From Candidatus Obscuribacterales bacterium (GTDB taxonomy: Bacteria; Cyanobacteriota; Vampirovibrionia; Obscuribacterales; Obscuribacteraceae): 64,000 nucleotides of DNA. The notes under the pieces are model-generated. The model searched no databases, had not been told where the DNA came from, and saw only the letters and a program-made list of their open reading frames with translations. The position numbers and the translations under genes are program-made. Where the stretch lies: positions 434,001-498,000 of the forward strand of contig JACKCM010000007.1 in the NCBI GenBank assembly GCA_020634035.1. Direction: 5' to 3'. Positions 36,190 to 45,076 of the stretch are shown piece by piece (positions within the stretch are counted from its first letter, which is position 1; every line of letters starts with the position of its first letter).

Positions 36190-36505
36190 GTCGACTGAAA
36201 GGCTTTGTAAACCTTTATTTTGAGCCGGTGGTCGGGTTTTTGCCTGAGCACAGCTATTACTGACCGGCGCCCACGGGGAAGGGCTCGGCAATTCGCGGGA
36301 TTTTGCTAAGCGATCAATTACTTGGCAAGCCCTCATTTTGCTGTTTTCAAGGCGCGCTCAGATCATTAAGAAAATGCGCAAAAGTAGCCCTGATCAGGTC
36401 CTCGTTATTACACTTTGAGCAGATAACAACGCAGGCTCCTGAGTCGGGTCGCCGAGCGACGTATCTTTTGGGTCTGAAGTTAGCTTCACAATGGAGGATA
36501 TAGCA
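36190..36505. other. Non-coding stretch upstream of groES
   Basis: About 316 bases between the GGDEF gene and groES, with no coding region I can support. A short AAAGG/CCTTT hairpin followed by ATTTT (about 36200-36223) may terminate the upstream transcript, and GTCGC-CGA-GCGAC (about 36449-36461) forms a small stem near the groES start. No CIRCE element (TTAGCACTC-N9-GAGTGCTAA) is visible. The heat-shock control of groESL therefore remains unidentified. Confidence 0.5.
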
Positions 36506-36811
36506 TTGGCTACAGCAACCAAGCTACAAATCAAACCCCTGGCAGATAGAGTTGTCATCAAGAAACTCGATGCCGAGGAAAAGACTACTGGTGGAATCGT
36601 TCTGCCGGATACTGCTAAAGAGAAGCCCCAGCAGGGAGAAATCCTCGCTGTAGGTCCTGGCCGTTTCGATGACAAAGGTAATCGTCAAGCCATGGAAGTA
36701 AAAGTAGGCGATAAAGTTCTGTTTGCCAAGTACTCCGGAACCGAAGTTAAGATTGACGGTGTTGAGTACTTGATTCTTGCAGAGCGCGACATTCTTGCCG
36801 TAGTTGGCTAG
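36506..36811 (+). CDS. groES: Co-chaperonin GroES
   Basis: Protein of 101 aa from a TTG at 36506, chosen because GGAGGA lies 7 bases upstream and the product then begins MATATKLQIKPLADRVVIKK, as in typical GroES; an ATG at 36491 overlaps that Shine-Dalgarno and is unlikely. The mobile loop (EEKTTGGIVLPDTAKEKPQQGE) and the beta-barrel dome are intact. It caps GroEL for protein folding. First gene of the groES-groEL operon. Confidence 0.97.
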   Translation: MATATKLQIKPLADRVVIKKLDAEEKTTGGIVLPDTAKEKPQQGEILAVGPGRFDDKGNRQAMEVKVGDKVLFAKYSGTEVKIDGVEYLILAERDILAVVG

Positions 36812-36869
36812 AAATCGCCTGACCGCTTTAGAGTATGCATTTTAATTTTATAGAGAGGAAGAAAAACTA

Positions 36870-38510
36870 ATGGCTAAGCAAATTAGTTATGACGAAAAAG
36901 CCCGTCGTGCCCTCGAGCGTGGTGTTGACCAGGTAGCTAATACCGTTAAAATCACCCTTGGACCGGCTGGACGTAACGTAGTTCTTGAGAAGAAATTCGG
37001 CGCTCCCCAGATCATCAATGATGGTGTCACCATCGCTAAAGAGATCGAACTGGAAGATCACCTGGAGAATGCTGGTGCTCAGCTCGTTCGCGAAGTTTGC
37101 ACCAAAACCAATGATGGCGCCGGCGACGGTACCACCACCGCTGCTGTTCTTGCTCAAGCCATGATCAAAGAAGGTTTGAAGAACGTTGCTGCCGGTGCTA
37201 ACCCGATGATTCTTCGTCGTGGTATCACCAAAGCCGCTCATGACGCAGTCGAAGAGATCAAAAAGCTTTCCAAGCCTGTTGAAGGCAAGAAAGAGATCAC
37301 TCAAGTTGCCACCATCTCGGCTGGTAACGAAGAAGAGATCGGATCTATCATCGCTGAAGCTATGGAGAAAGTTGGCAAAGACGGCGTAATCACCGTTGAA
37401 GAGTCCAAGTCCATCGCTACCGAACTCGAAGTTGTAGAAGGAATGCAGTTCGACAAAGGCTACATCTCCGCCTACTTCATCACCGATTCCGAGAAAATGG
37501 AAGCTGTTCTTGAAGAGCCTTTCATTCTCTGTGTAGACAAGAAAGTAAATCTTCTTGCCGACATGGTTCCTGTCCTCGAGAAAGTTGCTCGCTCCGGCAA
37601 ACCCTTCATGATCATCGCTGAAGATGTTGAAGGTGAAGCTCTTGCAACCCTCGTGGTCAACCACCTCAGAAAAGTTCTTCCCTGCTGCGCTGTTAAAGCT
37701 CCTGGCTTCGGCGACAGAAGAAAAGAAATGCTCAAGGATATCGCTATCCTCACCGGTGGTCAGGTTATCTCCGAAGAAGCCGGTAACAAACTCGAGAACG
37801 TGACCGTCGAAATGCTCGGTCAAGCTCGTCAAGTTATCGTCAGCAAAGAGAAAACCACCATCGTTGCCGGTAAAGACAACAAGAAAGCTGTCGAAAGTCG
37901 CATCAGCCTCATCAAAAAACAGATTGAAGAGTCTGATTCCGAGTTCGATAAAGAGAAGCTTCAAGAGCGTCTTGCTAAGCTCGCCGGTGGTGTTGCCGTA
38001 ATCAAAGTCGGCGCTGCTACCGAGACCGAACTGAAAGATCGCAAGTATCGTTTCGAAGATGCTCTTAACGCTACCCGCGCAGCAGTTGAAGAAGGTTACG
38101 TCCCTGGCGGCGGTACCACCCTTCTCTACCTCGTCAACAAACTGCACAAAAACCTGGACAAACTCCAGGGTGACGAGCGCACCGGATATGACATCGTGCT
38201 CCGCGCTTTCGAATATCCTGTTCGTCAGATTGCAGACAACGCCGGTCTCTCCGGAGAAGTTGTTGTTGAGCGTATCAAAGAGAAGAACCAGGATGGTTAT
38301 GGCTTCAACGCCATGAAGTTCGAATATTGCGATATGGCTAAAGCCGGAATCATCGACCCTGCTAAAGTCGAAAGATTCGCAATTCAGAACGCTTCTTCCA
38401 TCGCTGCTATGTTCCTCACCACCGAGGCCCTCGTTGTAGATCTTCCTGAAGACAAGAAATCTATGCCGATGATGCCCGAAGGTGCCGGAATGGGCGGTAT
38501 GGGCTTCTAA
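36870..38510 (+). CDS. groEL: Chaperonin GroEL
   Basis: Protein of 546 aa. Equatorial ATP-site strings (TLGPAGRNVVLEKKFGAP, NDGAGDGTTTAAVLAQ), apical and intermediate domains and the flexible Gly-Met tail (MPEGAGMGGMGF) are all present, so it should be a functional 14-mer partner of GroES, 58 bp upstream. An AGAGAGGAAG Shine-Dalgarno precedes the ATG. Synonymous codons look strongly biased, consistent with high expression, which also creates a 426-aa antisense frame with no support as a gene. Confidence 0.99.
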   Translation: MAKQISYDEKARRALERGVDQVANTVKITLGPAGRNVVLEKKFGAPQIINDGVTIAKEIELEDHLENAGAQLVREVCTKTNDGAGDGTTTAAVLAQAMIKEGLKNVAAGANPMILRRGITKAAHDAVEEIKKLSKPVEGKKEITQVATISAGNEEEIGSIIAEAMEKVGKDGVITVEESKSIATELEVVEGMQFDKGYISAYFITDSEKMEAVLEEPFILCVDKKVNLLADMVPVLEKVARSGKPFMIIAEDVEGEALATLVVNHLRKVLPCCAVKAPGFGDRRKEMLKDIAILTGGQVISEEAGNKLENVTVEMLGQARQVIVSKEKTTIVAGKDNKKAVESRISLIKKQIEESDSEFDKEKLQERLAKLAGGVAVIKVGAATETELKDRKYRFEDALNATRAAVEEGYVPGGGTTLLYLVNKLHKNLDKLQGDERTGYDIVLRAFEYPVRQIADNAGLSGEVVVERIKEKNQDGYGFNAMKFEYCDMAKAGIIDPAKVERFAIQNASSIAAMFLTTEALVVDLPEDKKSMPMMPEGAGMGGMGF

Positions 38511-38551
38511 TCTCTAACCGAGATCGGAAAGTAAAAGCAAATCCATAAGAA

Positions 38552-38576
38552 AGGGGCTCGCCATAGGCGAGCCCCT
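38552..38576. terminator. Strong bidirectional terminator after groEL
   Basis: AGGGGCTCGCC (38552-38562), loop ATA, GGCGAGCCCCT (38566-38576): a perfect 11-bp GC-rich stem. CTTCTATTTT follows on the plus strand and TTTCTTATGG on the minus strand, between two convergent genes. Confidence 0.92.
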
Positions 38577-38586
38577 CTTCTATTTT

Positions 38587-39231
38587 CTATTTGCCGCTAT
38601 ACCAGCGCTCTAGATTGCGCTTGTTCATATCGACATGGTTCAAGCTGATGATTTTTGAAGGTGTTCCGCTTTTGCTCCAGACTTCACTTACCGCCACCGC
38701 CGTTCCCTTATAAGGAGCAGGCAGAGCCTTGTACTTTATCGAAACTCCCAAATTCCTTCCCGGCAATGCTGCCTGAATCTCTGATGAGGTGGAGCTTTTC
38801 AAAAAACGCCAGCCCTGACGTTTGAGGTTGCCTACATAGAAGGCGTAGACCTGGCTGACATTGTCCCGGGTCCAGAACTGCATATTTTTATCCCGGCTCG
38901 ACTGTTGCCCCGAACCGGATTGACCGAAACTGGTGTATTTGACATTGCCAGGATATAGCGGCACGGTGAATTGTGAGGATGCAACTTTTATATCCGGAGC
39001 GCCATCGGTCCATTTTTTATTCTGGTATATAGGCTGCCCGGAGCGACCCCATTGTATTGATTCGCCCACTTCCAGCTTCGGGGCCGAATCATGAAGACGT
39101 CTGATTCTGTCTCTTCTTTCTTGCCTTCTTCTCTCTTTCTCTGGGTCATCCGCCAGAGCCTGGTCGAGCTGGCTGCCCGTCCAAAAAACAAGGACCAGAG
39201 CCGCGAGGATGCCTCTGCCTGAAATTTTCAT
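38587..39231 (-). CDS. Secreted hypothetical protein with basic N-region
   Basis: Protein of 214 aa from the ATG at 39231; this start puts a signal peptide (GILAALVLVFWTGSQLDQALA) right at the N-terminus, whereas a frame from 39393 begins with improbable sequence. After cleavage comes a very basic stretch (DDPEKERRRQERRDRIRRL), then a globular C-terminal part with repeated Tyr/Trp motifs (FWTRDNVSQVYAFYVGNLKRQGWRF) that looks like a two-strand sensor-type fold. Family not recognised; probably an exported protein of unknown role. Confidence 0.7.
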   Translation of the reverse strand: MKISGRGILAALVLVFWTGSQLDQALADDPEKERRRQERRDRIRRLHDSAPKLEVGESIQWGRSGQPIYQNKKWTDGAPDIKVASSQFTVPLYPGNVKYTSFGQSGSGQQSSRDKNMQFWTRDNVSQVYAFYVGNLKRQGWRFLKSSTSSEIQAALPGRNLGVSIKYKALPAPYKGTAVAVSEVWSKSGTPSKIISLNHVDMNKRNLERWYSGK

Positions 39232-39416
39232 CGGTTTGGTACTCCCAGAAATCGTTGCTCGGATATAGATTCTTACCCGGCTGACGCTTGAATGCACCAC
39301 CTGCTCCTGGAAGGAGCTGGCGGCGCTATTTACAGATCTCTTTAGTATGGGATAAGGTAAATATAGGTCCTTCCTATAGCGCCGCCCCGGCAAGTTTACG
39401 CAACTTAATCGCGTTT

Positions 39417-39450
39417 AACTCGACAACTTGACATGGCGAATTGTCGAGTT
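39417..39450. promoter_or_regulatory. Operator: perfect 10-bp inverted repeat
   Basis: AACTCGACAA (39417-39426) and TTGTCGAGTT (39441-39450) are exact inverted copies 14 bases apart. They flank and overlap the -35 element and spacer of the MerR-VWA promoter, the expected position for an autoregulating repressor or MerR-type activator site. Confidence 0.75.
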
Positions 39451-39457
39451 GTATAGT
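39428..39457 (+). promoter_or_regulatory. Near-consensus sigma-70 promoter for a leaderless merR mRNA
   Basis: TTGACA (39428-39433), an 18-base spacer, then TATAGT (39452-39457). Only six bases separate the -10 box from the ATG at 39464, so transcription should begin at or next to the start codon, giving a leaderless message. There is correspondingly no Shine-Dalgarno. Confidence 0.75.
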
Positions 39458-39463
39458 GGCGAT

Positions 39464-40081
39464 ATGGACACCGAAAATGCAACATCTTACTCCATCGAAG
39501 AGCTGGCAGAGATGACCGGCTTCGACAGGAGAACCATACGCAGTTTTATCGAGCAGGGTTTGATGAGGGGCCCTGACAAGATGGGACGTTATGCCCAGTA
39601 CTCGCAAGATCATCTGGTTCGTCTTCTGGCAATCAAGAACATGAAAGAGATGGACGGCTTCAGTACCGGGGTGATTCGAACCAGGCTGCTTACCATGAGT
39701 CAGGACGAGGTCGATCAGGTGGCGCTCAGTCCTGAAGAGAGTTTTCGTTCGTCGACCACTTCGGCAACGGATTATTTGAAATCGATTCGGGGAGGCTCGG
39801 CTCCCCCACCTGTCGCAAGGGCTGAGGAGAGTCCTGCCGAGGAGAAGAAGAGCACATCTAGAAATGCCATAGAACTACTTCTTCTGGAGTTCTCGAATTT
39901 GAGCAAGGGTAGATCGGTAAGAAATAAAGCCAGCGCGGAGACCTGGCACAGAATAAGTGTTACCCCCGATGTAGAGATATCGGTGCGCGGGCTGGAAGAT
40001 GAGACCGATATTGCTCGTCTCACCAGAATCGCCGATCATCTGCGCGAGTTCATCCTGGGGAATTTAGGGAGCGAAGAGTAG
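39464..40081 (+). CDS. MerR-family transcriptional regulator
   Basis: Protein of 205 aa. The ATG at 39464 is set by the promoter; the apparent earlier start (TTG at 39428) is the -35 box itself. The N-terminal winged helix-turn-helix (about 8-75) reads SIEELAEMTGFDRRTIRSFIEQGLMRGPDKMGRYAQYSQDHLVRL, the MerR signature. No Cys-based metal site is seen. A C-terminal ~110-residue part, rich in Ser/Glu and then beta strands (RISVTPDVEISVRGL), has no recognised ligand fold. Its stop is 4 bases before the VWA gene start, so the two are an operon, probably autoregulated. Confidence 0.88.
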   Translation: MDTENATSYSIEELAEMTGFDRRTIRSFIEQGLMRGPDKMGRYAQYSQDHLVRLLAIKNMKEMDGFSTGVIRTRLLTMSQDEVDQVALSPEESFRSSTTSATDYLKSIRGGSAPPPVARAEESPAEEKKSTSRNAIELLLLEFSNLSKGRSVRNKASAETWHRISVTPDVEISVRGLEDETDIARLTRIADHLREFILGNLGSEE

Positions 40082-40085
40082 AATT

Positions 40086-41408
40086 ATGGCGGAAAAGGAT
40101 ATAAATAAGGTTCTGGGCCTGGAAGCCCGGTTCGATTGCGAGTTGATCAATACCCAGGGCGGCTCCACGAGACATCTGTTGATAGATGTGGAGGCCCGTG
40201 CAAAAGAAGGTCACCGCACAGAAAGGCGACCTCTCAATCTCGCTCTGGTAATAGATGTTTCTACATCTATGCGCGGCAGTCGACTTGCCAACGCCAAAAA
40301 AGCGGCGGTGCAGTTGATTGAGTCTTTGAGCGAGAAAGATTATCTATCGGTGGTATCATTCGGTCGCGATGTTCAGGTCCATTTCTCCGGTCTAGAGATG
40401 AACCGCAGCAACCGAGAACTGGCTGCTCGAATTGTTTCTGGTCTCGATCATCGTATGTACACCAACTTGAGCTCCGGATGGCTGGAAGGGGCAGCCTGCG
40501 TGGCTGCCACCATGGATAGCGTCAAGGATTTGCACAGTCATGTGATTCTACTTTCGGACGGCTATGCCAATGTCGGAATATTGGATTCTAATGAACTCAC
40601 AGAGCATGCTCGGCAGCTGAGATTGCGGGAAGTCTATACCTCGACAGTCGGAATAGGCAACGATTATTGCAGTACCTTGTTGCGGCAGTTGGCCGATCAT
40701 GGCGGTGGTCGTCTCCACGATGCCGAACATCCCGAAGAGATTGTTTCGGTCTTAAAAGGAGAGCTCGAAGAGCTTCGTACCAGTCTTGTCAATGATCTGG
40801 TGCTAAAAGTTACCCTGCCCCGGGGCTGTCGTGTGGAGAGTTTGAGCGGCTATCCCAAGTCTCTGGTCGGAAGAGAGTTGACTTTGAACCTTGGTTCTAT
40901 CACGGATGGAGCATGCAAGAGGGCGGTGCTGAGGATATTTTCTCCCCAGGGACAGGATGGCGAATGGTTGACCTTTAAGTGCTCTGTCGATGGCAAACTT
41001 GATGCGGATAAACGGGTAGAGGCTAAAGACGAAGTCGGGCTCGGCTTTGCCGAAGGGCGAAGATATAAGACCAAGAAGCTGGATCCTAAGGTGGCGCTGA
41101 CGGTGGCACAGATCTGGCATGCTCAGGTGGTCGGCAAAGCGGCCGAGATCAACCGAAACGGCAATGTCGCCATGCTGCATATGTTTATTCAAAGAGAGAT
41201 GGCTCATTTTGTCGTTTATACAAAGAAGCTTCCCGAGGCGGATTATCTGGTTCAAGAGTTTTCGCTTATGCTGGAGAATCACGAGAAAGCCTGGTCGGAG
41301 AGACTGCGAAAAGAGATGGAGTTATCCAGCTATCGAACGCTTACCACCAGTGTGGACTATAGAGACAAAGAGCGTGATCCCTGGACGACCACCATGGGCG
41401 GATTCTGA
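40086..41408 (+). CDS. VWA-domain protein (MIDAS-containing)
   Basis: Protein of 440 aa with no signal peptide or membrane helix. A short beta start is followed by a von Willebrand A domain (about 50-225) with intact MIDAS DVSTS (Asp57, Ser59, Ser61) and LLSDGYANVG further on, so metal-dependent ligand binding is likely. The C-terminal half is beta-rich then helical and resembles the Vault/VIT-type region of VWA proteins but is not assigned. Its strict pairing with the MerR gene (four-base gap) suggests that it is a regulated effector or a co-regulator; the ligand is unknown. It converges with the threonine dehydratase gene. Confidence 0.85.
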   Translation: MAEKDINKVLGLEARFDCELINTQGGSTRHLLIDVEARAKEGHRTERRPLNLALVIDVSTSMRGSRLANAKKAAVQLIESLSEKDYLSVVSFGRDVQVHFSGLEMNRSNRELAARIVSGLDHRMYTNLSSGWLEGAACVAATMDSVKDLHSHVILLSDGYANVGILDSNELTEHARQLRLREVYTSTVGIGNDYCSTLLRQLADHGGGRLHDAEHPEEIVSVLKGELEELRTSLVNDLVLKVTLPRGCRVESLSGYPKSLVGRELTLNLGSITDGACKRAVLRIFSPQGQDGEWLTFKCSVDGKLDADKRVEAKDEVGLGFAEGRRYKTKKLDPKVALTVAQIWHAQVVGKAAEINRNGNVAMLHMFIQREMAHFVVYTKKLPEADYLVQEFSLMLENHEKAWSERLRKEMELSSYRTLTTSVDYRDKERDPWTTTMGGF

Positions 41409-41413
41409 CAAGA

Positions 41414-42397
41414 TCATATTGACAAATCAGTGCGGAAGCCCTGCAATTTCTCCAGTGAGATATTGGCACCACATACGATAACTACGATGGTCTCTCCTTT
41501 AGAAAAGGAGATCTTGCCACCGATAAGCGCCGCCAGGCAGCAAGAGGCCGCTGGTTCGGTCAGGAGCTTCTCTTCTGCGAGCAAAGTAAAGGCTGCCTCT
41601 ACCGCGGCTCTATCCTCTACCACAGCCAATTCGGCGATGTAATCTTTGGCTATGGAGAAGGGTCTTTCTTCGGTTTTTCTCGCTCCGAGGCTGTCGGCAA
41701 TAGAGGCGATACGATCGAGTTCGACTAGCTCTCCTGCCTCGATGCTGCGTTTCATACAGTCTGCGCCCAGGGTCTCTATTCCAGAAACTCTGGCTGAAGG
41801 CAGATAGCATTTTGTCGCCGAGATGATACCGGATATAAGACCACCGCCGCCGATTGAAGCCATGATCAGATCTGGTTCCGGGGAGCTTTTATCTTCGGCA
41901 ATTTCTTTAATCATCGTTCCCTGACCTGCCATCACCAGGCTGTCATTAAAAGGATGAATATAAGCAAGATCATTTTTTTCTGCTTCCATCAGGGCAAGGG
42001 CATTGGCTTCGTCCCAGGCTGAGCCATGCAGAATTATCTCGGCCCCCAGTCTTTCGAGAGCGTTTACTTTGAGTTCGGGGGTTTTCACCGGAAGATATAC
42101 CGTCGCTGTTGTCTCCAGCAAACGGCTGGCCAGGGCGACACCGAGTCCGTGGTTGCCGCCGGAGGCGGTCACCACTCCCCTTTTTCGTTGCTCTTCGTCG
42201 AGGTGGGCAACGGCGTTAATCGCGCCGCGTACTTTAAACGAGTGGGTCGGCTGCAGACTCTCCAGCTTGAGCCAGACATCAGCTCCGGTGAGATCGCTGA
42301 AATAACTGCTTCTAATAAGAGGAGTCGGGCGAAGATAGCGAGCCACGGTCGAGGCTGCTTCTTCCAGGGCGGTTCGGTCTAGTAAGCCAGAATTCAA
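41414..42397 (-). CDS. Threonine/serine dehydratase (PLP-dependent)
   Basis: Protein of 327 aa, fold type II PLP enzyme. Lys55 in HSFKVRGA is the Schiff-base lysine, ASGGNHG is the substrate carboxylate loop, and SIGGGGLISG the phosphate-binding Gly loop. No C-terminal ACT-like regulatory domain follows, so this is the short, catabolic or constitutive form, producing 2-oxobutyrate from threonine (or pyruvate from serine). Racemase activity of some relatives cannot be excluded. Confidence 0.9.
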   Translation of the reverse strand: MNSGLLDRTALEEAASTVARYLRPTPLIRSSYFSDLTGADVWLKLESLQPTHSFKVRGAINAVAHLDEEQRKRGVVTASGGNHGLGVALASRLLETTATVYLPVKTPELKVNALERLGAEIILHGSAWDEANALALMEAEKNDLAYIHPFNDSLVMAGQGTMIKEIAEDKSSPEPDLIMASIGGGGLISGIISATKCYLPSARVSGIETLGADCMKRSIEAGELVELDRIASIADSLGARKTEERPFSIAKDYIAELAVVEDRAAVEAAFTLLAEEKLLTEPAASCCLAALIGGKISFSKGETIVVIVCGANISLEKLQGFRTDLSI

Positions 42398-42461
42398 TAG
42401 TATAATCTTTATCGGGGTTGGGCGGAAAGTTCTTTTTTAGCATATCGGAGCAGGAGGAGCC

Positions 42462-43286
42462 ATGGCATTTAGAAGAAATCTTGCTTTCTCTTTCTCTCTT
42501 TCATGCTTGGGAGCACTGACTTTATTATTTGCTGTCTGTGTTCCCCGGGCGCAGGCTGATTTTGACAGCGACTTCAACAAAGACATTACCAAAGGCTTTT
42601 TTAAGTCCGATTTTGATTTTGATCTGAACAAAGAGATAGATAAAAGTGAAAAGCCGGCGGCTTCAGATAGTTCTAGCAAAGCGCAGACAGCGGCTCGCCG
42701 GACCCAGGCCAGGGTGGAGCGCGAGATGCGCACCCAGCAGGCGGACTTTCAGCTTTATCTACAGATGCAGAAAGTAAGCAATTATATGAGCCAGTGGGCC
42801 ACCTGGAACCATAGAATGCCTTCCTATGTCGAGCAGATGAACCAGGTCATTGTGCAACTTTGCGAACTGGTCCCTAACAACCCATATAGAGCCGACCAGA
42901 TTCAAGAGTCTTCCGGACGCAGTACCGATCCTGATTATCGTTATCTGAATCAACCGCTCAATGAATTTTATAATGGCGAAGCTTCCGATGGCTTCGATCC
43001 TTCAAGTTTCGTGCCGAATAACTCTTATGAAGCCTACGGTCATAAGAAAGTCCACATCGAGTACAATGCCAGCCTCACCGCCGAGACCGTTCGGGAATGG
43101 GAAGAGAGCCCACCTCTATCCTGGCGCAATCCACCCGGCGATATCACGGTTATCACCAATGATTCGGATCTGATTGTCGTCTGGGGGGCCGGTATCGACG
43201 GTAAGCCGATTCATGTGCCTGGCAGCAAGCGAATCAGGCTCTTCGTATCGAATCTACTGATGGAAGGAGAGATCGACAACTATTGA
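42462..43286 (+). CDS. Secreted hypothetical protein
   Basis: Protein of 274 aa. Residues 1-33 form a signal peptide ending in RAQAD. The mature protein starts with alternating acidic/aromatic repeats (DFDSDFNKDITKGFFKSDFDFDLNKEIDKS), then an Ala/Arg/Gln-rich helix, and a C-terminal, Tyr- and Asn-rich beta part (HIEYNASLTAETVREWEESPPLSWRNPPG). No family recognised. It runs divergently from threonine dehydratase and convergently with the FAD monooxygenase gene. Confidence 0.7.
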   Translation: MAFRRNLAFSFSLSCLGALTLLFAVCVPRAQADFDSDFNKDITKGFFKSDFDFDLNKEIDKSEKPAASDSSSKAQTAARRTQARVEREMRTQQADFQLYLQMQKVSNYMSQWATWNHRMPSYVEQMNQVIVQLCELVPNNPYRADQIQESSGRSTDPDYRYLNQPLNEFYNGEASDGFDPSSFVPNNSYEAYGHKKVHIEYNASLTAETVREWEESPPLSWRNPPGDITVITNDSDLIVVWGAGIDGKPIHVPGSKRIRLFVSNLLMEGEIDNY

Positions 43287-43306
43287 AGTTCGCCTGCTCT
43301 TTTATG

Positions 43307-45073
43307 TTAGACCGCTGAGATATTGATCATTTCGTTGTTGAGATAGTTCTTTTCCAGGTGCTCTTTCAATCGGGCACTTTGAACAGGCTGACAGCGATAA
43401 CCTATATAGCCGTCCGGTCTGAGGAGATAGAGGCAGTTACCCCGGGCTCCATATTTATGGTGAGCGCTCAACTCCCAGTCGGTCAGCAAAGTAACCCTGG
43501 CTTTCTCCTTCAGATTCTCTAATTGCTTGAGCTCCGCATCGTTAGAGGCGATTATAAAAATGTCTATATCTAAGTTGGTGCCGGTGCAAGTGAGCTCGGC
43601 TATCTGCTCCACTTCCGATACCAGATTGTCGCTATCTGAACTGCTAAAAATGAGGAGGACATGATCTTTCATCTTGAGCAGTTCATGCAGCCTGACCGGA
43701 TTTTCAGAGCTGCCGTCGGGGCAGAGGAAGGCATCGGGCGCCAGCTCTCCTGCCGGGGGACCGTGTTTGAAGTCGATGAACTGGTGCATCGCCGAACCCG
43801 ACTTTGATACGGATTCAAGTAGATTGGGGAAGTCTTCCTGGACAATCGGGCTTTTTCGATAGTTCAATGCGTGTTCGGAGACGTTGTTTCTAATTCGTTT
43901 TTGAATAACTTCCTGGGCAGAGAGTATCGGGGCCAGCCTATTGCGGATATGCTGGGCAATGGGATTTCTGGTGGTATTGACCTTGGTGATGAAATCTGTC
44001 ATTTGCAGAACGCTGAGGGCAACTGCCAGTCTCTCTTCTTCGTAGCTGTCGAGGAAACTATCCGTCACCAGGTTGTTGACGGCTAAAGCCAGTTTCCAGC
44101 CGAGATTGAATGAATCTTGCATGCCGGTATTCATGCCCTGGCCACCGGCAGGGCTGTGAATGTGGGCCGCGTCTCCAGCCAGAAATACGCGATTGATGCG
44201 GTATTTAGAGACATGTCTTCTGTGGATCGAAAAGGAGCTGGTCCAGAGAGGGTCACTGAGTTTCTCTTTAATATAGCTGCGTCTGTCCACCGCATCTTGT
44301 AACTCTTCGAGGGTGGGAGCAGTGTATTCTGTGTAGGTTTTTTCCGTGTTCTTAGAAAGCGCAGGGTCGGCCTCTTTGTCCGCCACCACTCTGAAGCGGC
44401 CCCCACCGTAAGGAAAGAAAGCGAGCAGACCTTCGTCGGTGTTAAATAGATTGATTTCGTCTTCTCTTAGATCCCCTTCTGCCACCACATCTCCAAGGAT
44501 CCAGGTTTCGGGATACTTCTCGCCTTCGAAGGCGAGACCCAGTTCGTGGCGCACTGTGCTGTGGGCACCATCGCATCCCACCAGATAGTTGGTCGAAATC
44601 ACCTCTTCTTCGCCTCCACCCTGCTTCACCCGGGCGCTTACATGACGACCGGAGTCATTGAGGTCGAGCAGCATGGTGTTCCATTCGACCCGAATTCCTT
44701 TTTTTGCAAGTGCGGCTATTAGAATCTCTTCGGTGATGTTCTGGGGGATGCTCAGAGCAAATGGATAAAGGCTGTCCAACTCTTCGAAGCTGAAGTGGGC
44801 TATTTTTTTGTTGTCGGCGTGGATATTGACCCCTTTGAGCTCGACTCCCCGCTTGAGAAATTCTTGCACCAGATCCATATTCTCGAGCATTTCCAGTGAG
44901 CGGGAGTGAATGGCAAGAGCCTTGGATGTGGTGGAAGGACCGGAGTTCTTGTCGACTATTCTTATATTGATATCGCGGCGAGCAAGCTCGAGGGCGAGGA
45001 TCAAACCGGTGGGGCCGGCTCCGACCACCAGTACGTCGAGGTTGTTTGCACTTTTCTCTTCTCTATCTGACAT
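43307..45073 (-). CDS. FAD-dependent aromatic monooxygenase (PheA/TfdB type)
   Basis: Protein of 588 aa with the three FAD/NAD(P)H fingerprints: GAGPTG (18-23), the DG motif in GCDGAHSTVRHELG, and the GD motif LAGDAAHIHSPAGGQGMNTGMQD. The last ~150 residues have the thioredoxin-like fold found in phenol hydroxylases of this group. These enzymes hydroxylate phenols, quinone precursors or polyketides; the substrate is not predictable. It is the last gene of an operon after ispF (3-bp gap), with a GAGGAG Shine-Dalgarno. An isoprenoid-quinone role is an untested idea. Confidence 0.88.
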   Translation of the reverse strand: MSDREEKSANNLDVLVVGAGPTGLILALELARRDINIRIVDKNSGPSTTSKALAIHSRSLEMLENMDLVQEFLKRGVELKGVNIHADNKKIAHFSFEELDSLYPFALSIPQNITEEILIAALAKKGIRVEWNTMLLDLNDSGRHVSARVKQGGGEEEVISTNYLVGCDGAHSTVRHELGLAFEGEKYPETWILGDVVAEGDLREDEINLFNTDEGLLAFFPYGGGRFRVVADKEADPALSKNTEKTYTEYTAPTLEELQDAVDRRSYIKEKLSDPLWTSSFSIHRRHVSKYRINRVFLAGDAAHIHSPAGGQGMNTGMQDSFNLGWKLALAVNNLVTDSFLDSYEEERLAVALSVLQMTDFITKVNTTRNPIAQHIRNRLAPILSAQEVIQKRIRNNVSEHALNYRKSPIVQEDFPNLLESVSKSGSAMHQFIDFKHGPPAGELAPDAFLCPDGSSENPVRLHELLKMKDHVLLIFSSSDSDNLVSEVEQIAELTCTGTNLDIDIFIIASNDAELKQLENLKEKARVTLLTDWELSAHHKYGARGNCLYLLRPDGYIGYRCQPVQSARLKEHLEKNYLNNEMINISAV

Positions 45074-45076
45074 CGG

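Noticed and set aside
35461..36336. 291-aa open frame antisense to the GGDEF domain
   Set aside because: No domain or ribosome site; opposite strand has clear GAF and GGDEF features.
36190..36505. CIRCE heat-shock element before groES
   Set aside because: No TTAGCACTC-N9-GAGTGCTAA or near match was visible.
36867..38147. 426-aa open frame antisense to groEL
   Set aside because: Mirrors the strong codon bias of groEL on the other strand; low-complexity composition, no ribosome site and no recognisable domain.
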